Source: Catenulispora sp. GP43
GTDB taxonomy: Bacteria; Actinomycetota; Actinomycetes; Streptomycetales; Catenulisporaceae
Direction of reading: 5' to 3'
DNA length: 64,000 nucleotides
Assembly (NCBI RefSeq): GCF_041260665.1
Contig: NZ_JBGCCT010000016.1
Location: 186,001-250,000 of the forward strand
Part shown: one piece after another, positions 52,722-62,322 of the stretch
Layout: each line of letters starts with the position of its first letter
Numbering within the stretch: position 1 is the stretch's first letter
The notes under the pieces: model-generated
Told to the model about the DNA's origin: nothing
Database searches by the model: none
Seen by the model: the letters and a program-made list of their open reading frames with translations, nothing else
Made by a program: the position numbers and the translations under genes

Positions 52722-55493
52722 GTGGCACTGGTCGGGCGGGCGGCGGAGACGAGGCGGATCAGGAGCCTGATCTCCGATGTCCGCGAGCGGGGGACCGCTC
52801 TGGTGGTCCGCGGCGAAGCCGGCGTCGGGAAGTCCGCACTGCTGGACTACGCGACCGGACGCGCCAGGGCTTCAGGGCTGCGGGTGTTGACCACGTCCGG
52901 TGTCCAGTGCGAGACGCACCTTCCCTACGCCGGCCTGCATCAGCTGCTCTATCCGATCCGCGACAGGATCGCCCTGATTCCGCAGCGGCAGCGCGCGGCG
53001 TTGGAGGCGGCGCTCGGCGGCGCGGAACCGGCCGCCCCGGACGTCTTCCTGGTCGGGTTGGCCGCCCTGAACCTGATCGCCGAGGCCGCCGAGACGACCC
53101 CGGTCCTGGTGGTGGTGGAGGACTCGCACTGGCTGGACATCTCGACCTCCCACGTCCTGGCCTTCCTCGCCCGGCGGCTGGAGTCCGAGCCGATCGTGCT
53201 GCTGGCGGCGGCGCGCGACGGGTTCTCCTCGTCGCTGGTCGACTCCGAGCTGCCCGAACTGGTCCTGGCGCCGCTCGGCACCGAGGCGGCGGTGGCCCTG
53301 CTGGACGCCCACGCTCCCGACCTCGAACCGGCGCTGCGCCGCCGGGTGCTGGCCGAGGCCGCGGGCAACCCGCTGGCGCTGACCGAACTCCCGCGCACCG
53401 CGGCCGCGATAGCCGAGGGCGCCCCGACGCCCGGCTCCTGGATCCCGTTGACCGAACGGCTGGAGCGGGCTTTCACGATCCGCCTGTCCGGACTGCCGGA
53501 ACCGACCCGCACGCTGCTGCAGATCGCGGCGCTCAACGACAGCCCCTCGCTGACCGAGACGATGAGCGCCACGGCGCGCCTGGCCGGCGGCGAACCCGGA
53601 ACCGGCGATCTGACAGCGGCGGTCGCCGCGCGGCTGATCGACGTGGACCGGGGCGAGATCCGGTTCCGGCATCCGCTCATGCGCTCGGCGATCCACCAGA
53701 GCATGAGCCTGCCGGAGCGCCACGCGGCCCACGCGGCGCTCGCCGACGTCATCGCCGACCAGGAAGACCGCCGCATCTGGCACCGCGCCGCCGCCACCGC
53801 GCTGCCCGACGAATCGGTCGCCGCCCAGCTTCAAGCCGCCGCGGTCCGGGCCGAACACCGCGGCGGGATCGGCGCAGCCGTGATGGCGCTGGACCACGCC
53901 GCGCGGCTCAGTCAGGACCCTGCGTCGCGGGCGGACCGCCTGCTGCGGGCCGCCGAACTCGCCGTCGAACTGGGCAGCCGAGAAGCCGTCGGGAACCTTC
54001 TGGACGAAGCCTCCCGGTGCGATCTGACGACGCAACAGCGCGCTCGGGTGGTCTGGCTGCGCGGCGGATTCGACGAGGGCCTGCGCGGCCGGACCGCCGA
54101 CACCTGGGCCCTGGCCGGACTCGCCGAGACGGTCGCCGCCGACGGCGACCGCGACCTGGCCGTCCGCATCCTGTGGAGCGCGGCCCAGCGCTGCTTCTGG
54201 ACCGAGCCGGGAGGCCGGGCCCGGCAGCACGTCGTCGACGTCGCCGAGAACCTGGGGCTGGACGAGCACGACCCGTGGCTGCTGGCCATCCTCGCCTACG
54301 CCGCCCCGATCGATCGCGGCGCGGTGGTGATCGAACGGCTCAACCGGATCGCGGCCACCCCGGGCCGCGACGCCCGCATGGACCGGATGCTGGGGACCGG
54401 GGCGCTCATGGTCGGCTCCTTCGACCTGGCCCAGAAGCTGTCGGCGGTGGCCGCGGCCGGGCTGCGGCCGCAGGGCCGCCTGGGACTGCTGGCCCGCGCG
54501 CTCGGGGCCGAAGCCTCCAGCGCCGTGCAGCTCGGCGATCTGAGCGTGGCGATACCCGCCGCCGAGGAATCCGGCCGGCTGGCCCGCGAGACCACCCAGC
54601 CGTTCCTGCACGGCCTCATCCGCGCCATCGAGGCCGCGATCGGGGCGCTGCGCGGCGACCTGGACCGGGTCAGGGTGCTGACAGCGCGGGCCGAACAGGA
54701 CGGGCTCCCGGTCGGCGCGCGGCCGGTCCTGGCCCGGGCCCAGATGGCCCGCGGCCTGGCGGCGCTCGGCGCGGGCCGGTTCGACGAGGCGTACACCCAG
54801 CTGCGCCGCCTGCACGATCCGGCCGACCCCTGCTACCAGGTGGCGCTGCGCTGCTTCGCCATCGCAGACCTCGTCGACGCCGCCGCCCACTGCGGCCGGG
54901 GCGCGGCGATCGCGGACATCATGCGGGAGATGGAGTCCGCCGCGCTGAAGACCCCGTCCCCGGTCCTGCACGCCGGGCTTCGCTTCGCACGCGCGCTGCT
55001 GGCCGACGACACCGAAGCCGAACAGTTCTACACGGCCGCCTTGAGCGCCGATCTCACGGGCTGGCCGTTCATCAGGGCCCGCACACAACTGGCATACGGC
55101 GAATGGCTGCGCCGCCAGCGCCGCGTCGCCGACTCCCGGCCGCACCTGCGTGCCGCCCGCGAAACCTTCGACGCGCTCGGCGTCATCCCGTGGAGCGACC
55201 GTGCCCGGCAGGAGCTCAGGGCCTCCGGCGAGACCAGCCGCAGCCGGAACCTCGACGCGCGCGACCAGCTCACCGCCCAGGAACTCCAGATCGCGCGGAT
55301 GGCCGCGAGCGGCCTGACGAACCGGGAGATCGGCCAGAAGCTCTATCTCTCGCACCGGACGATCAGCACGCACCTGCACCGGATCTTCCCCAAACTGGGG
55401 GTGGCGTCGCGCTCCGAACTGGCCTCGTCCCTCAACCTGTCCCCTGACCTGCTCCAAGACGCCGACTTCGGGGACGGGATGACCGTCACGTGA
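52722..55493 (+). CDS. LAL-family LuxR regulator 3
   Basis: A 923-residue LAL. GTG 52722 has GGGAG 4 bases upstream and gives the family-typical start VALVGRAAETRRI; the open frame reaching further upstream has no support. Walker A is GEAGVGKS (Lys37), Walker B VVEDSHWLD, followed by a helical middle. The LuxR HTH is LTAQELQIARMAASGLTNRE with LSHRTISTHLHRIFPKLGV. HTH and Walker B differ from LALs 2 and 4, so it is a more distant paralog. It is divergent from the hydrolase operon. Confidence 0.9.
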   Translation: MALVGRAAETRRIRSLISDVRERGTALVVRGEAGVGKSALLDYATGRARASGLRVLTTSGVQCETHLPYAGLHQLLYPIRDRIALIPQRQRAALEAALGGAEPAAPDVFLVGLAALNLIAEAAETTPVLVVVEDSHWLDISTSHVLAFLARRLESEPIVLLAAARDGFSSSLVDSELPELVLAPLGTEAAVALLDAHAPDLEPALRRRVLAEAAGNPLALTELPRTAAAIAEGAPTPGSWIPLTERLERAFTIRLSGLPEPTRTLLQIAALNDSPSLTETMSATARLAGGEPGTGDLTAAVAARLIDVDRGEIRFRHPLMRSAIHQSMSLPERHAAHAALADVIADQEDRRIWHRAAATALPDESVAAQLQAAAVRAEHRGGIGAAVMALDHAARLSQDPASRADRLLRAAELAVELGSREAVGNLLDEASRCDLTTQQRARVVWLRGGFDEGLRGRTADTWALAGLAETVAADGDRDLAVRILWSAAQRCFWTEPGGRARQHVVDVAENLGLDEHDPWLLAILAYAAPIDRGAVVIERLNRIAATPGRDARMDRMLGTGALMVGSFDLAQKLSAVAAAGLRPQGRLGLLARALGAEASSAVQLGDLSVAIPAAEESGRLARETTQPFLHGLIRAIEAAIGALRGDLDRVRVLTARAEQDGLPVGARPVLARAQMARGLAALGAGRFDEAYTQLRRLHDPADPCYQVALRCFAIADLVDAAAHCGRGAAIADIMREMESAALKTPSPVLHAGLRFARALLADDTEAEQFYTAALSADLTGWPFIRARTQLAYGEWLRRQRRVADSRPHLRAARETFDALGVIPWSDRARQELRASGETSRSRNLDARDQLTAQELQIARMAASGLTNREIGQKLYLSHRTISTHLHRIFPKLGVASRSELASSLNLSPDLLQDADFGDGMTVT

Positions 55494-55520
55494 CGCACGC
55501 GAGGCCCGCCGCCGGCCTTC

Positions 55521-55526
55521 TACCCT
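55521..55526 (+). promoter_or_regulatory. Possible -10 element of leaderless LAL 4
   Basis: TACCCT (TANNNT class) ends 7 bases before GTG 55534 with no ribosome site between. The 40-bp gap after LAL 3 has no other feature. Confidence 0.35.
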
Positions 55527-55533
55527 CGGGCCT

Positions 55534-58389
55534 GTGAGCACTCCGGAACCCTCTGCCCGCCGACGCACCGACCAGCGATACCAGGCGTCCGAGCCGTCGC
55601 GGTTCCTGGGCCGGGACGAGGAATGCCGGGCCGTCGACGAGCTCATCGCGCGGGTCCGTGAGGGCCTGAGCGGCGTACTGGTGATCTCCGGCGAGGCCGG
55701 CATCGGCAAGACCCGGCTGCTGATGTACGCCGCCGAGGCCGCCGGCGACCTGCAGACGGCGCGCGTGGCCGGGGTCGAAACCGAATCCCAGCTCGCGTAT
55801 GCCGCGCTGCACCGGCTGCTGCTTCCCTTCCTGGACCGGCTCGACCGGCTCCCCGATCCGCAGCGTGAGGCGCTCGGTTCGGCGTTCGGTCTGCTCGCGG
55901 CCCCGCCGGCGGACCGCTTCCTGGCCGGCCTGGCCACCCTCACCCTGTTGTCCGAAGTCGTCCTGGACGGGCCGCTGATGTGCTTCGTCGACGACGTCCA
56001 ATGGCTGGACCGCGAATCACTGGAAGTCCTGGCCTTCGTCGGCCGGCGCCTGCACGCCGACGGCGTCGGCCTGGTGCTGTGCGCGCGGGACCGGGAGCCC
56101 GGCCGCACCTCGCCGACGCCGATCGACGGACTGCCCGCGCTCGGTCTCACCGGGCTGTCCGACGCCGATGCGGCACGACTCCTCGCCTCGGTGCCCGTCG
56201 CTTCGTCTGCCGCACAGCTCGCGCTGCGCAACGACTCCGTGGTCTCCCGCATCATCGCCGAAGCCGCGGGCAACCCGCTCGCCCTCAACGAGTTCGCCGC
56301 GGACCTGACCGGCGGCGCCGTGCCGCCGACGCCGCTGCCGCTCGGGCCCAGGCTCGAAGCCCACTTCCAACGCCAGGTCGACGCGCTGCCGCAGGAGACG
56401 AAGTCACTCCTGCTGCTGCTGTCCGTCGCGCCCTCCGACGATCCGGTCGTCCTGTGGCTCGCGGCGGGGACGCTCGGACTGTCGGCGCAGGCCCTGGACC
56501 CGGCCGTCGCCAACCGGATCCTCACCACCCACCCCCACCCCGGCTTCCGCCACCCGCTCATCCGCTCGGCGGTGCACTCCGGGGCCGCGCCGGGCGAACT
56601 ACGGCGTGCGCACCAGGCGCTCGCCGAGGCGACCGACCGCGAGGCGGCACCCGACCGGCGGGCCTGGCACCTGGCCGAGGCGGTCGTCGGCCTCGACGAG
56701 GACGTCGCCGCCGAACTGGAACGGGTGGCCGAGCGCGCGAGGAGCCGCGGCGGCTACGCCGCCCAGGCCATCTTCCTGATCCGGGCGGCCGAGCTGACCC
56801 CCGATCCGCGGGCCCGCGCCGAACGGTACTTCACCGCCGCCCAGGCCCATCTCGTCATCGGCGACACCGCCATGGCCCAATCAGTGCTCGACCAATCCGT
56901 GCTCGGCCAATCAGCGCTCGACCGATCCGAAGCCGATCCGGGCACCCCGACGGCGCGGGCCACGGCGCAGCGCCTCCGAGCCGCGATCGAGTGGCTGCGG
57001 GGCCGCGCCGCGATGGCCCCCTCGATCCTGATGCCGGCCGCCGCGGACGTCCTGGCGGTCGACCAGCGAGTCGCCCGGGACATGGTGTTCGAGGCGCTTG
57101 CCGCCGGGATGATGACGCGGGACCGGACCGTCGGCATGACCTTGGAGGAGTTGGCCCGCCAGATACTGGCGATGCCGTGGAACCGTGCGGCCCCCACGCT
57201 CCCGGACCTGGTGATGGACGCGTACTGCACACGGATCGCCGAGGGGTACGCGGCGGCGGTCCCCAAGCTCCGAGCCTCGGTCCGGGCCCTGCTGACCGGC
57301 GATCTGGTGGAGACCGGGATGCCCATCGCGCTGATGGCCTACGTCGGCGCCGAGGACCTCTGGGACGACCGGGGCTACGGAGCCGTGATGGCGCGCCTCG
57401 CGACCGTCGCCCGGGCCCAGGGAGCGCTTCAGTCCCTCGGCGTGGTGCTCTATGCCTTGGCCGCCAGCGAACTGTGGGCCGGCCGGTTCGTCGGGGCGCA
57501 GTCGTGCTACGACGAGGCCGACGAACTGGCACTGGCCCTCGGGACGGTGCCGAAGGGGCCCTCCCACCGCGTGGAGCTGCTGGCGTGGCAGGGCCGCAGG
57601 GCCGAACTGCTGGTCGGGACCGACGACGCGCTCACCAGGTGGGGCGGCCAGCTGGGATTCGCGGTGATGGCCGGCAACGCCCACCACGCGCTGACCATCC
57701 TCGAGCTGGGCGCCGGGAACTACTCCGAAGCACTCACCTGGGCCCGGCTCGGATACGAGAACGACGTGCCGGGACAAGGCAATCTCCTGCTTCCCGACGT
57801 GATCGAGGCCGCGGTCCGCGCCGGCGACCCGGCGACGGCCTCGGCGGCGCTGGCCCGGCTGACCGAACGCGCACCGCTCAGCGGCACTCCGTGGGCGCTC
57901 GGCCTGCTGGCCCGTTCCAGAGCCCTGATGGCCGACGACGAGCACGCCGAAGGGTTCTACGAGGAAGCCGTGAAGCACCTCGCCGACACCGTGGTCGTCA
58001 CCGACCAGGCCCGGACCCACCTGCTGTTCGGCGAGTGGCTGAGCAGCGTCGGACGTCGGGCTGAGGCGCGGGCACAGCTTCGGAAGTCCTACGAGATGTT
58101 CACCGACATGGGAGCCGCCGGCTTCGCCGACCGGGCCCGCAACGGGCTGCTGGCCCTCGGAGAGCAGGCCCGCACGCGCGGCGCGCGCGCCGATGTCGAT
58201 CTGACGCCGCAGGAGAAGCAGGTGGCCGCCCTGGCCGCCGGCGGACTCACCAACACCGAGATCGCCACCCGGCTGTTCATCACCACGTCCACCGTCGAGT
58301 ACCACCTGAACAAGGTGTTCCGGAAGCTCGGCATCACGTCCCGCAGGCAGCTCTCCGAGGTCCTCGGCGGGGCCGTCGGCGCCGCCTGA
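55534..58389 (+). CDS. LAL-family LuxR regulator 4
   Basis: A 951-residue LAL starting at GTG. It has FLGRDEECRAVDELIARVR, Walker A GEAGIGKT (Lys59), Walker B VDDVQWLD and a helical middle. The C-terminal LuxR HTH is LTPQEKQVAALAAGGLTNTE with FITTSTVEYHLNKVFRKLGI. It is the nearest relative of LAL 2 in this window. A 15-bp in-frame tandem repeat inserts Gln-Ser-Val-Leu-Asp units near residues 449-468. Only 40 bp separate it from LAL 3, but it may have its own leaderless promoter. Confidence 0.92.
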   Translation: MSTPEPSARRRTDQRYQASEPSRFLGRDEECRAVDELIARVREGLSGVLVISGEAGIGKTRLLMYAAEAAGDLQTARVAGVETESQLAYAALHRLLLPFLDRLDRLPDPQREALGSAFGLLAAPPADRFLAGLATLTLLSEVVLDGPLMCFVDDVQWLDRESLEVLAFVGRRLHADGVGLVLCARDREPGRTSPTPIDGLPALGLTGLSDADAARLLASVPVASSAAQLALRNDSVVSRIIAEAAGNPLALNEFAADLTGGAVPPTPLPLGPRLEAHFQRQVDALPQETKSLLLLLSVAPSDDPVVLWLAAGTLGLSAQALDPAVANRILTTHPHPGFRHPLIRSAVHSGAAPGELRRAHQALAEATDREAAPDRRAWHLAEAVVGLDEDVAAELERVAERARSRGGYAAQAIFLIRAAELTPDPRARAERYFTAAQAHLVIGDTAMAQSVLDQSVLGQSALDRSEADPGTPTARATAQRLRAAIEWLRGRAAMAPSILMPAAADVLAVDQRVARDMVFEALAAGMMTRDRTVGMTLEELARQILAMPWNRAAPTLPDLVMDAYCTRIAEGYAAAVPKLRASVRALLTGDLVETGMPIALMAYVGAEDLWDDRGYGAVMARLATVARAQGALQSLGVVLYALAASELWAGRFVGAQSCYDEADELALALGTVPKGPSHRVELLAWQGRRAELLVGTDDALTRWGGQLGFAVMAGNAHHALTILELGAGNYSEALTWARLGYENDVPGQGNLLLPDVIEAAVRAGDPATASAALARLTERAPLSGTPWALGLLARSRALMADDEHAEGFYEEAVKHLADTVVVTDQARTHLLFGEWLSSVGRRAEARAQLRKSYEMFTDMGAAGFADRARNGLLALGEQARTRGARADVDLTPQEKQVAALAAGGLTNTEIATRLFITTSTVEYHLNKVFRKLGITSRRQLSEVLGGAVGAA
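56878..56937. repeat. 15-bp in-frame tandem repeat inside LAL 4
   Basis: Units CAATCAGTGCTCGAC (56878), CAATCCGTGCTCGGC (56893) and CAATCAGCGCTCGAC (56908) follow one another, with a degenerate fourth unit to 56937. They code for QSVLD, QSVLG, QSALD and RSEAD in the helical region. Confidence 0.85.
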
Positions 58390-58406
58390 CTCTCCTCAAT
58401 ACTGGG

Positions 58407-58706
58407 GTGTTTCCAGGATATGAGTTCTCTTGCAGCGGTGGTGGGGTGACGGCAGGCATTCGCGCCGCCACCGACCCGAGGAGACACACGACGGACTTCC
58501 GCGGCGACCTCGCCAAGTTCACGATCCCGACGCTCGTCATCCACGGCGACTCCGACGCGGTCGTCGCGTTCGAGACCAGCGGGGCCCGGACCTACGAGGC
58601 GATCCCGGGATGCCGCCTCGCGCTGATCGCCGGCGGTCCGCACGGCGTCAACGCGACCCACACCGCCGAGTTCGACGCCGCGCTGCTGGACTTCCTGGCG
58701 GGGTGA
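58407..58706 (+). pseudogene. C-terminal remnant of an alpha/beta-hydrolase (chloroperoxidase/esterase type)
   Basis: The 99-codon frame reads as the last third of a small alpha/beta-hydrolase from about 58490 on: DFRGDLAKFTIPTLVIHGDS with the acid Asp, IPGCRLALIAGGPHGVNATH with the base His, and ALLDFLAG at the stop. The oxyanion loop and nucleophile Ser that should lie upstream are absent; upstream is the end of LAL 4 and a short unrelated stretch. The GTG at 58407 has no ribosome site. A decayed gene is the best reading, though a short expressed peptide is not excluded. Confidence 0.7.
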
Positions 58707-58769
58707 GAATGCGTGGCGCGCCGACCGTTCGGCCGGCGCGCCACGAACCTCGTTCTCTTGCCGACTGTG

Positions 58770-61700
58770 TCAGCCCAGCGCGGACACCTGACCGGCCGTC
58801 AGGGCCGTCGGGAAGATCTGGACGCCGTCCAGGCTCCCCGGCCAGAAGTCCACTTGCTGCGCACCGAATTTGGCGCGTCCTATAGCGATCGGGCCGGTCG
58901 CCATGTCCGCCGGCGAGACGGTCGTCGTGCCGGCGAGCGTGCCGTTGACGTAGATGGACATGGCGTTCGCCGACGCGTCCCGGACGCCGACGATGTGGTA
59001 CCAGGTGCCGGTCGTCGGAGACCCGCCGTTCGCGCCGGTGTTGCCGACGGCTCGCGCGTTGGCGTTGCTGAACGCGAACCGGTCGTCGGCGGAGTCGTAC
59101 TGGAGGAAGAACACGCTGTTCACCGTGCCGTCCTCGCTGACCGCGGTGGCGAACGCGCCCTTCTTGCTCAGGTTGACCCACGCCGCGACGGTGTAGCTGC
59201 CGCCGCTGTTGAGCAGCGGTCCCTGGGTCTGCGCGTACTGGTCGGTCCCGTTCAGCTGGAGCCCGCCGCCGTTCGGTCCGGAGGTGGTCCAGGCCGCGCC
59301 GTTCGACAGGGCAGCGTCATTGCCGTTGCCCGACGTGTCCTTGGCGACGGTGCCGGATCCGTCGGTCAGCGGCCAGGTGCCGGCCTTGCTGACGACGTTC
59401 TGGCCGCAGTCGCCGGCGCTGCTGCCCGCCGCGATCACCTTGGCGTTGGCCGCCGCGACCTGGGCGACGTCCATCTTCGGCTCGCGGCGGTCGTAGGTCC
59501 ACAGTCCGTTGACCTCGCCCTCCACGTCGGTCAGCTGGGTGTAGACGCTTCCGGAGAGTTGGCACTGGGCCTCCACCCGGACCGCGTCGGCCGTCTGCAC
59601 GAACTTCTGCGTCAGCTGCGTGGTGTCGGCGGCGCCGGCGTAGTTGATGAAGCCCTGATCCCAGTCGTGGGCCGGGATGGCGAGTCCCCAGCCGCCGTGC
59701 TCGCCGTCGATGGCGGCGCGGTTGTCGGCGGTGTCGGGCTGCGGGTCGGCCGGGCCGGTGTAGGTGTGCCAGTCGATGACGCTGCCGGCGCCGGTGTCGG
59801 TGTTCACGCTGCCGCAGCAGTTGAAGCCCGACTCGGCGTCGACGAGCCGGCTCGGGTCGTCGGCGTGGACCTGCGCGGCGGCGAGCTTGACCTCGCTGAC
59901 CGCGTTGGACACGGTGTTCCGGTCCAGGCCCCAGCCCTCGTTGTAGGGCTCGAACGAGATGATCGAGGTCTCCCCGCGCAGGTCCTCGACCATCTGGTGC
60001 AGCTGGGACCGGAACGCGGTGTCGTCCGCCGGGGTCGGGGTGTATCCGGCGCTCATCGACGGCATGTCCTGCAGCACGAGCATCCCGGTGGTGTCGGCGT
60101 CGTAGTACCACCGCGCCGGCTCGACCTTGATGTGCTTGCGGATCGCGTTGAAGCCCATTGCCTTGGTCTCGGTGATGTCCCACTTCAGGGCGGCGTCGGT
60201 CGGCGCGGTGTAGCTGCCGTCCGGCCAGAACCCCTGGTCCAGCGTCGCGTCGACGAACGTGGGACTGCCGTTCAGCAGGATCTTGCTGACCCCGTTCACC
60301 GTCCCGACGCTCACGGTGCGCTCGCCGAAGTACGAACCGACCACGTCCGGCACGGACCCGTCGGCCAGGATCACCGTCGCGTGATACAGGAACGGATCGG
60401 ACGGCGACCACAGGTGCGGATTGCTCAGCGGGATGGTGAACGGGGTGTTCGCCGTCCCGGTGCCCACGGCCACGACCCGCCGGCCGTCGGTGATGGCCAC
60501 GGCCACCCGCCCGCCGGCCGAGGTGCCGCTGACCGCGTCCACGGTGACCGAGGCGTTCGCGGTGCTCGGCGCCTTCGGCAGGTTCGGGGTGAACACCACC
60601 TGGTCCAGACGCTTCGCCGGGGTCGGCTCCATCCACACGGTCTGCCAGATGCCGCTGGACGCCGTATAGAAGATGCCTGACGGATCGAGCTGCTGCTTGC
60701 CCTGCGGCTGGTTCGGCGCGTCGGTGTTGGTGACGCCTACGGTGATCTGCTGCGGACCGGAACCCTTCAGAGCCGCGGTGATATCGGCGCTGAACGGCAG
60801 ATAGCCGCCGGTGTGCGTGGCGACTTGGACGTTGTTCACCCAGACCGTCGTCTGATAGTCGACGGCCCCGAAGTTGAGCACGACCCGCTGACCGCCGACG
60901 CGCCACGAGGCCGGGACGGTGAACGTGCGCCGGTAGAAGGAGTAGTCGTAGTGCTGCTGCACGCCCGACAGCTCCGACTCCATCGGATAGGGCACGACGA
61001 TCGAACCGGTGAGGTGCGCGTTGGCCGCCGGCGGCGTCTGGACATCGGTCGCACCGGTGCTCTCGGGCAACCCCTCGAAGCCCCACTTGCCGTTGAGGGA
61101 CTGCCACTGCTGCCGCGTCATCTGCGGACGCGGGTAGTCCGGCAGCGGGTTGTTCGGGTCGACCTGCGACGCCCACGGCGTGGTCATGTTCGCCGTCGAG
61201 GTGTTCGCCAGACCGGAGTAGAACAGCGGCACCGCCGAGCCGTCGGCGTAGGCGGCGCCACCGGTGCCGTCATAGCCGACAGTGAGATCGGTCCAGGTCT
61301 TGTAGAGCGGACCGGCCAGGACGACCACGAGCGTCGCGGGATCGGTCGGATCCAGCGCCGCCGAGGAGATCGGGAAGCCGCCGACGCTCAGGTGAGAGGT
61401 CGCCGCCGACGGCCAGGCGGCCAGCGGCTTGCTGAACGTCATCCGGACCTGTGTGCCGTCGGTCGAGAGCGAGGCGTTCGTCAGGGTCGGGACGTAGCCG
61501 GGCGGCAGGGTGAAGGCTGAGGCGGGGACGGCCGCCATCGCCTGGCCGGGCGGAGCCCAGGACAACTGCGCGGACGCACCGCCGAAGTCCTGGAAGTACT
61601 GCGCCTGAAAGGCATGCTCGCCCGCGGTGAGGTTCACGGTGGCGGTGACCGGGACGTTCCAGTCGTCGACCCAGTGGTCGATGACCGAACTCCCGTCGAT

Positions 61701-62111
61701 GCTCATCCGGAAGCCGTTGTCCCCGTACCACTGGAAGGTGTAGCTGCCGGCCGTCGGTACGTGGATGACGCCGGACCACTGGATCCCGGCGTCGGTGCCG
61801 CTGCCGGCGAACTGCTGCAGGCGGGGCAGGAGGTTGGAGAAGTCGATGTTCGGGTCGACGATGGTGTTCTTCACCGGGCCCAGGGTCCAGTCGCTGCCGC
61901 CGGGGGTGCCGGTGGCGGGGCCGTATTGGGCTTCGAGGCCTGGGTATTCCGTCGTGGTGGTCGCGGCAGCGGATGTGTTCGCCGTCGTGCTCGATGCGGT
62001 GGCAGCCGGCACGCACAGGCCGACGATCACGGCGAGTGCCATGAGTACCGCCGGTATACGCAGCGGTCGACGGTGGGGCTTGTGGGGTGGCCGATAGCGG
62101 GGGATGGACAT
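58770..62111 (-). CDS. Large secreted GH2-family glycosidase with PA14 and LamG-type domains
   Basis: A 1113-residue exported enzyme. After the signal peptide (LRIPAVLMALAVIVGLCVPA) comes a PA14-like carbohydrate-binding domain (GSYTFQWYGDNGFRMSIDGS), a linker, then GH2 sugar-binding, immunoglobulin-like and TIM-barrel parts (YSFYRRTFTVPASW, GFNAIRKHIKVEPARWYYDA). Glu725 in FEPYNEGWG is the likely acid/base and Glu804 in DGEHGGWG the nucleophile. The last roughly 200 residues are a concanavalin/LamG-type lectin domain (YTVAAWVNLSKKGAFATAVS). GGAGGAG lies 7 bases before ATG 62111. Exact substrate (beta-galactoside, glucuronide or mannoside) cannot be told from these motifs. Confidence 0.87.
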   Translation of the reverse strand: MSIPRYRPPHKPHRRPLRIPAVLMALAVIVGLCVPAATASSTTANTSAAATTTTEYPGLEAQYGPATGTPGGSDWTLGPVKNTIVDPNIDFSNLLPRLQQFAGSGTDAGIQWSGVIHVPTAGSYTFQWYGDNGFRMSIDGSSVIDHWVDDWNVPVTATVNLTAGEHAFQAQYFQDFGGASAQLSWAPPGQAMAAVPASAFTLPPGYVPTLTNASLSTDGTQVRMTFSKPLAAWPSAATSHLSVGGFPISSAALDPTDPATLVVVLAGPLYKTWTDLTVGYDGTGGAAYADGSAVPLFYSGLANTSTANMTTPWASQVDPNNPLPDYPRPQMTRQQWQSLNGKWGFEGLPESTGATDVQTPPAANAHLTGSIVVPYPMESELSGVQQHYDYSFYRRTFTVPASWRVGGQRVVLNFGAVDYQTTVWVNNVQVATHTGGYLPFSADITAALKGSGPQQITVGVTNTDAPNQPQGKQQLDPSGIFYTASSGIWQTVWMEPTPAKRLDQVVFTPNLPKAPSTANASVTVDAVSGTSAGGRVAVAITDGRRVVAVGTGTANTPFTIPLSNPHLWSPSDPFLYHATVILADGSVPDVVGSYFGERTVSVGTVNGVSKILLNGSPTFVDATLDQGFWPDGSYTAPTDAALKWDITETKAMGFNAIRKHIKVEPARWYYDADTTGMLVLQDMPSMSAGYTPTPADDTAFRSQLHQMVEDLRGETSIISFEPYNEGWGLDRNTVSNAVSEVKLAAAQVHADDPSRLVDAESGFNCCGSVNTDTGAGSVIDWHTYTGPADPQPDTADNRAAIDGEHGGWGLAIPAHDWDQGFINYAGAADTTQLTQKFVQTADAVRVEAQCQLSGSVYTQLTDVEGEVNGLWTYDRREPKMDVAQVAAANAKVIAAGSSAGDCGQNVVSKAGTWPLTDGSGTVAKDTSGNGNDAALSNGAAWTTSGPNGGGLQLNGTDQYAQTQGPLLNSGGSYTVAAWVNLSKKGAFATAVSEDGTVNSVFFLQYDSADDRFAFSNANARAVGNTGANGGSPTTGTWYHIVGVRDASANAMSIYVNGTLAGTTTVSPADMATGPIAIGRAKFGAQQVDFWPGSLDGVQIFPTALTAGQVSALG

Positions 62112-62181
62112 CAGGCTTCTCCTCCCGAGCCAGACGTAGCTGGAGTCTCGGATCAGCGTTCTGTCGTGCTGTGTTCGGCTT

Positions 62182-62195
62182 TTACAACGTTGCAT
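62182..62195. promoter_or_regulatory. LacI-type operator-like site upstream of the GH2 gene
   Basis: TTACAACGTTGCAT has a perfect 8-base core palindrome CAACGTTG with a central CG, the usual look of LacI-family sites. It lies 71 bp upstream of the GH2 start, in the 211-bp divergent spacer. On the other side a TTGACT hexamer (62250-62255) could serve the DUF985 gene. No regulator gene is adjacent. Confidence 0.4.
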
Positions 62196-62322
62196 CGGAC
62201 GTCAGCGAACAACTTCGAACACAAGTCGTCAAGGACTCTTTACCGTGTCTTGACTCGGCCAGCTAACAAATAGGTTGATATGAGACTTTTGAGACAGTCG
62301 ACTTCTGTGATAGGAGAGGGGG

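Noticed and set aside
52872-56561. A 1229-codon minus-strand frame across LAL 3 and LAL 4
   Set aside because: It spans two genes with intact Walker and LuxR motifs on the plus strand and shows no domain itself. Similar long shadows at 32923-35775, 44632-47553 and 18798-20336 were dropped for the same reason.
41886-58389. Secondary-metabolite cluster
   Set aside because: LAL regulators, SDRs, a cupin and hydrolases are suggestive, but no polyketide, peptide synthetase, terpene or other scaffold gene is present.
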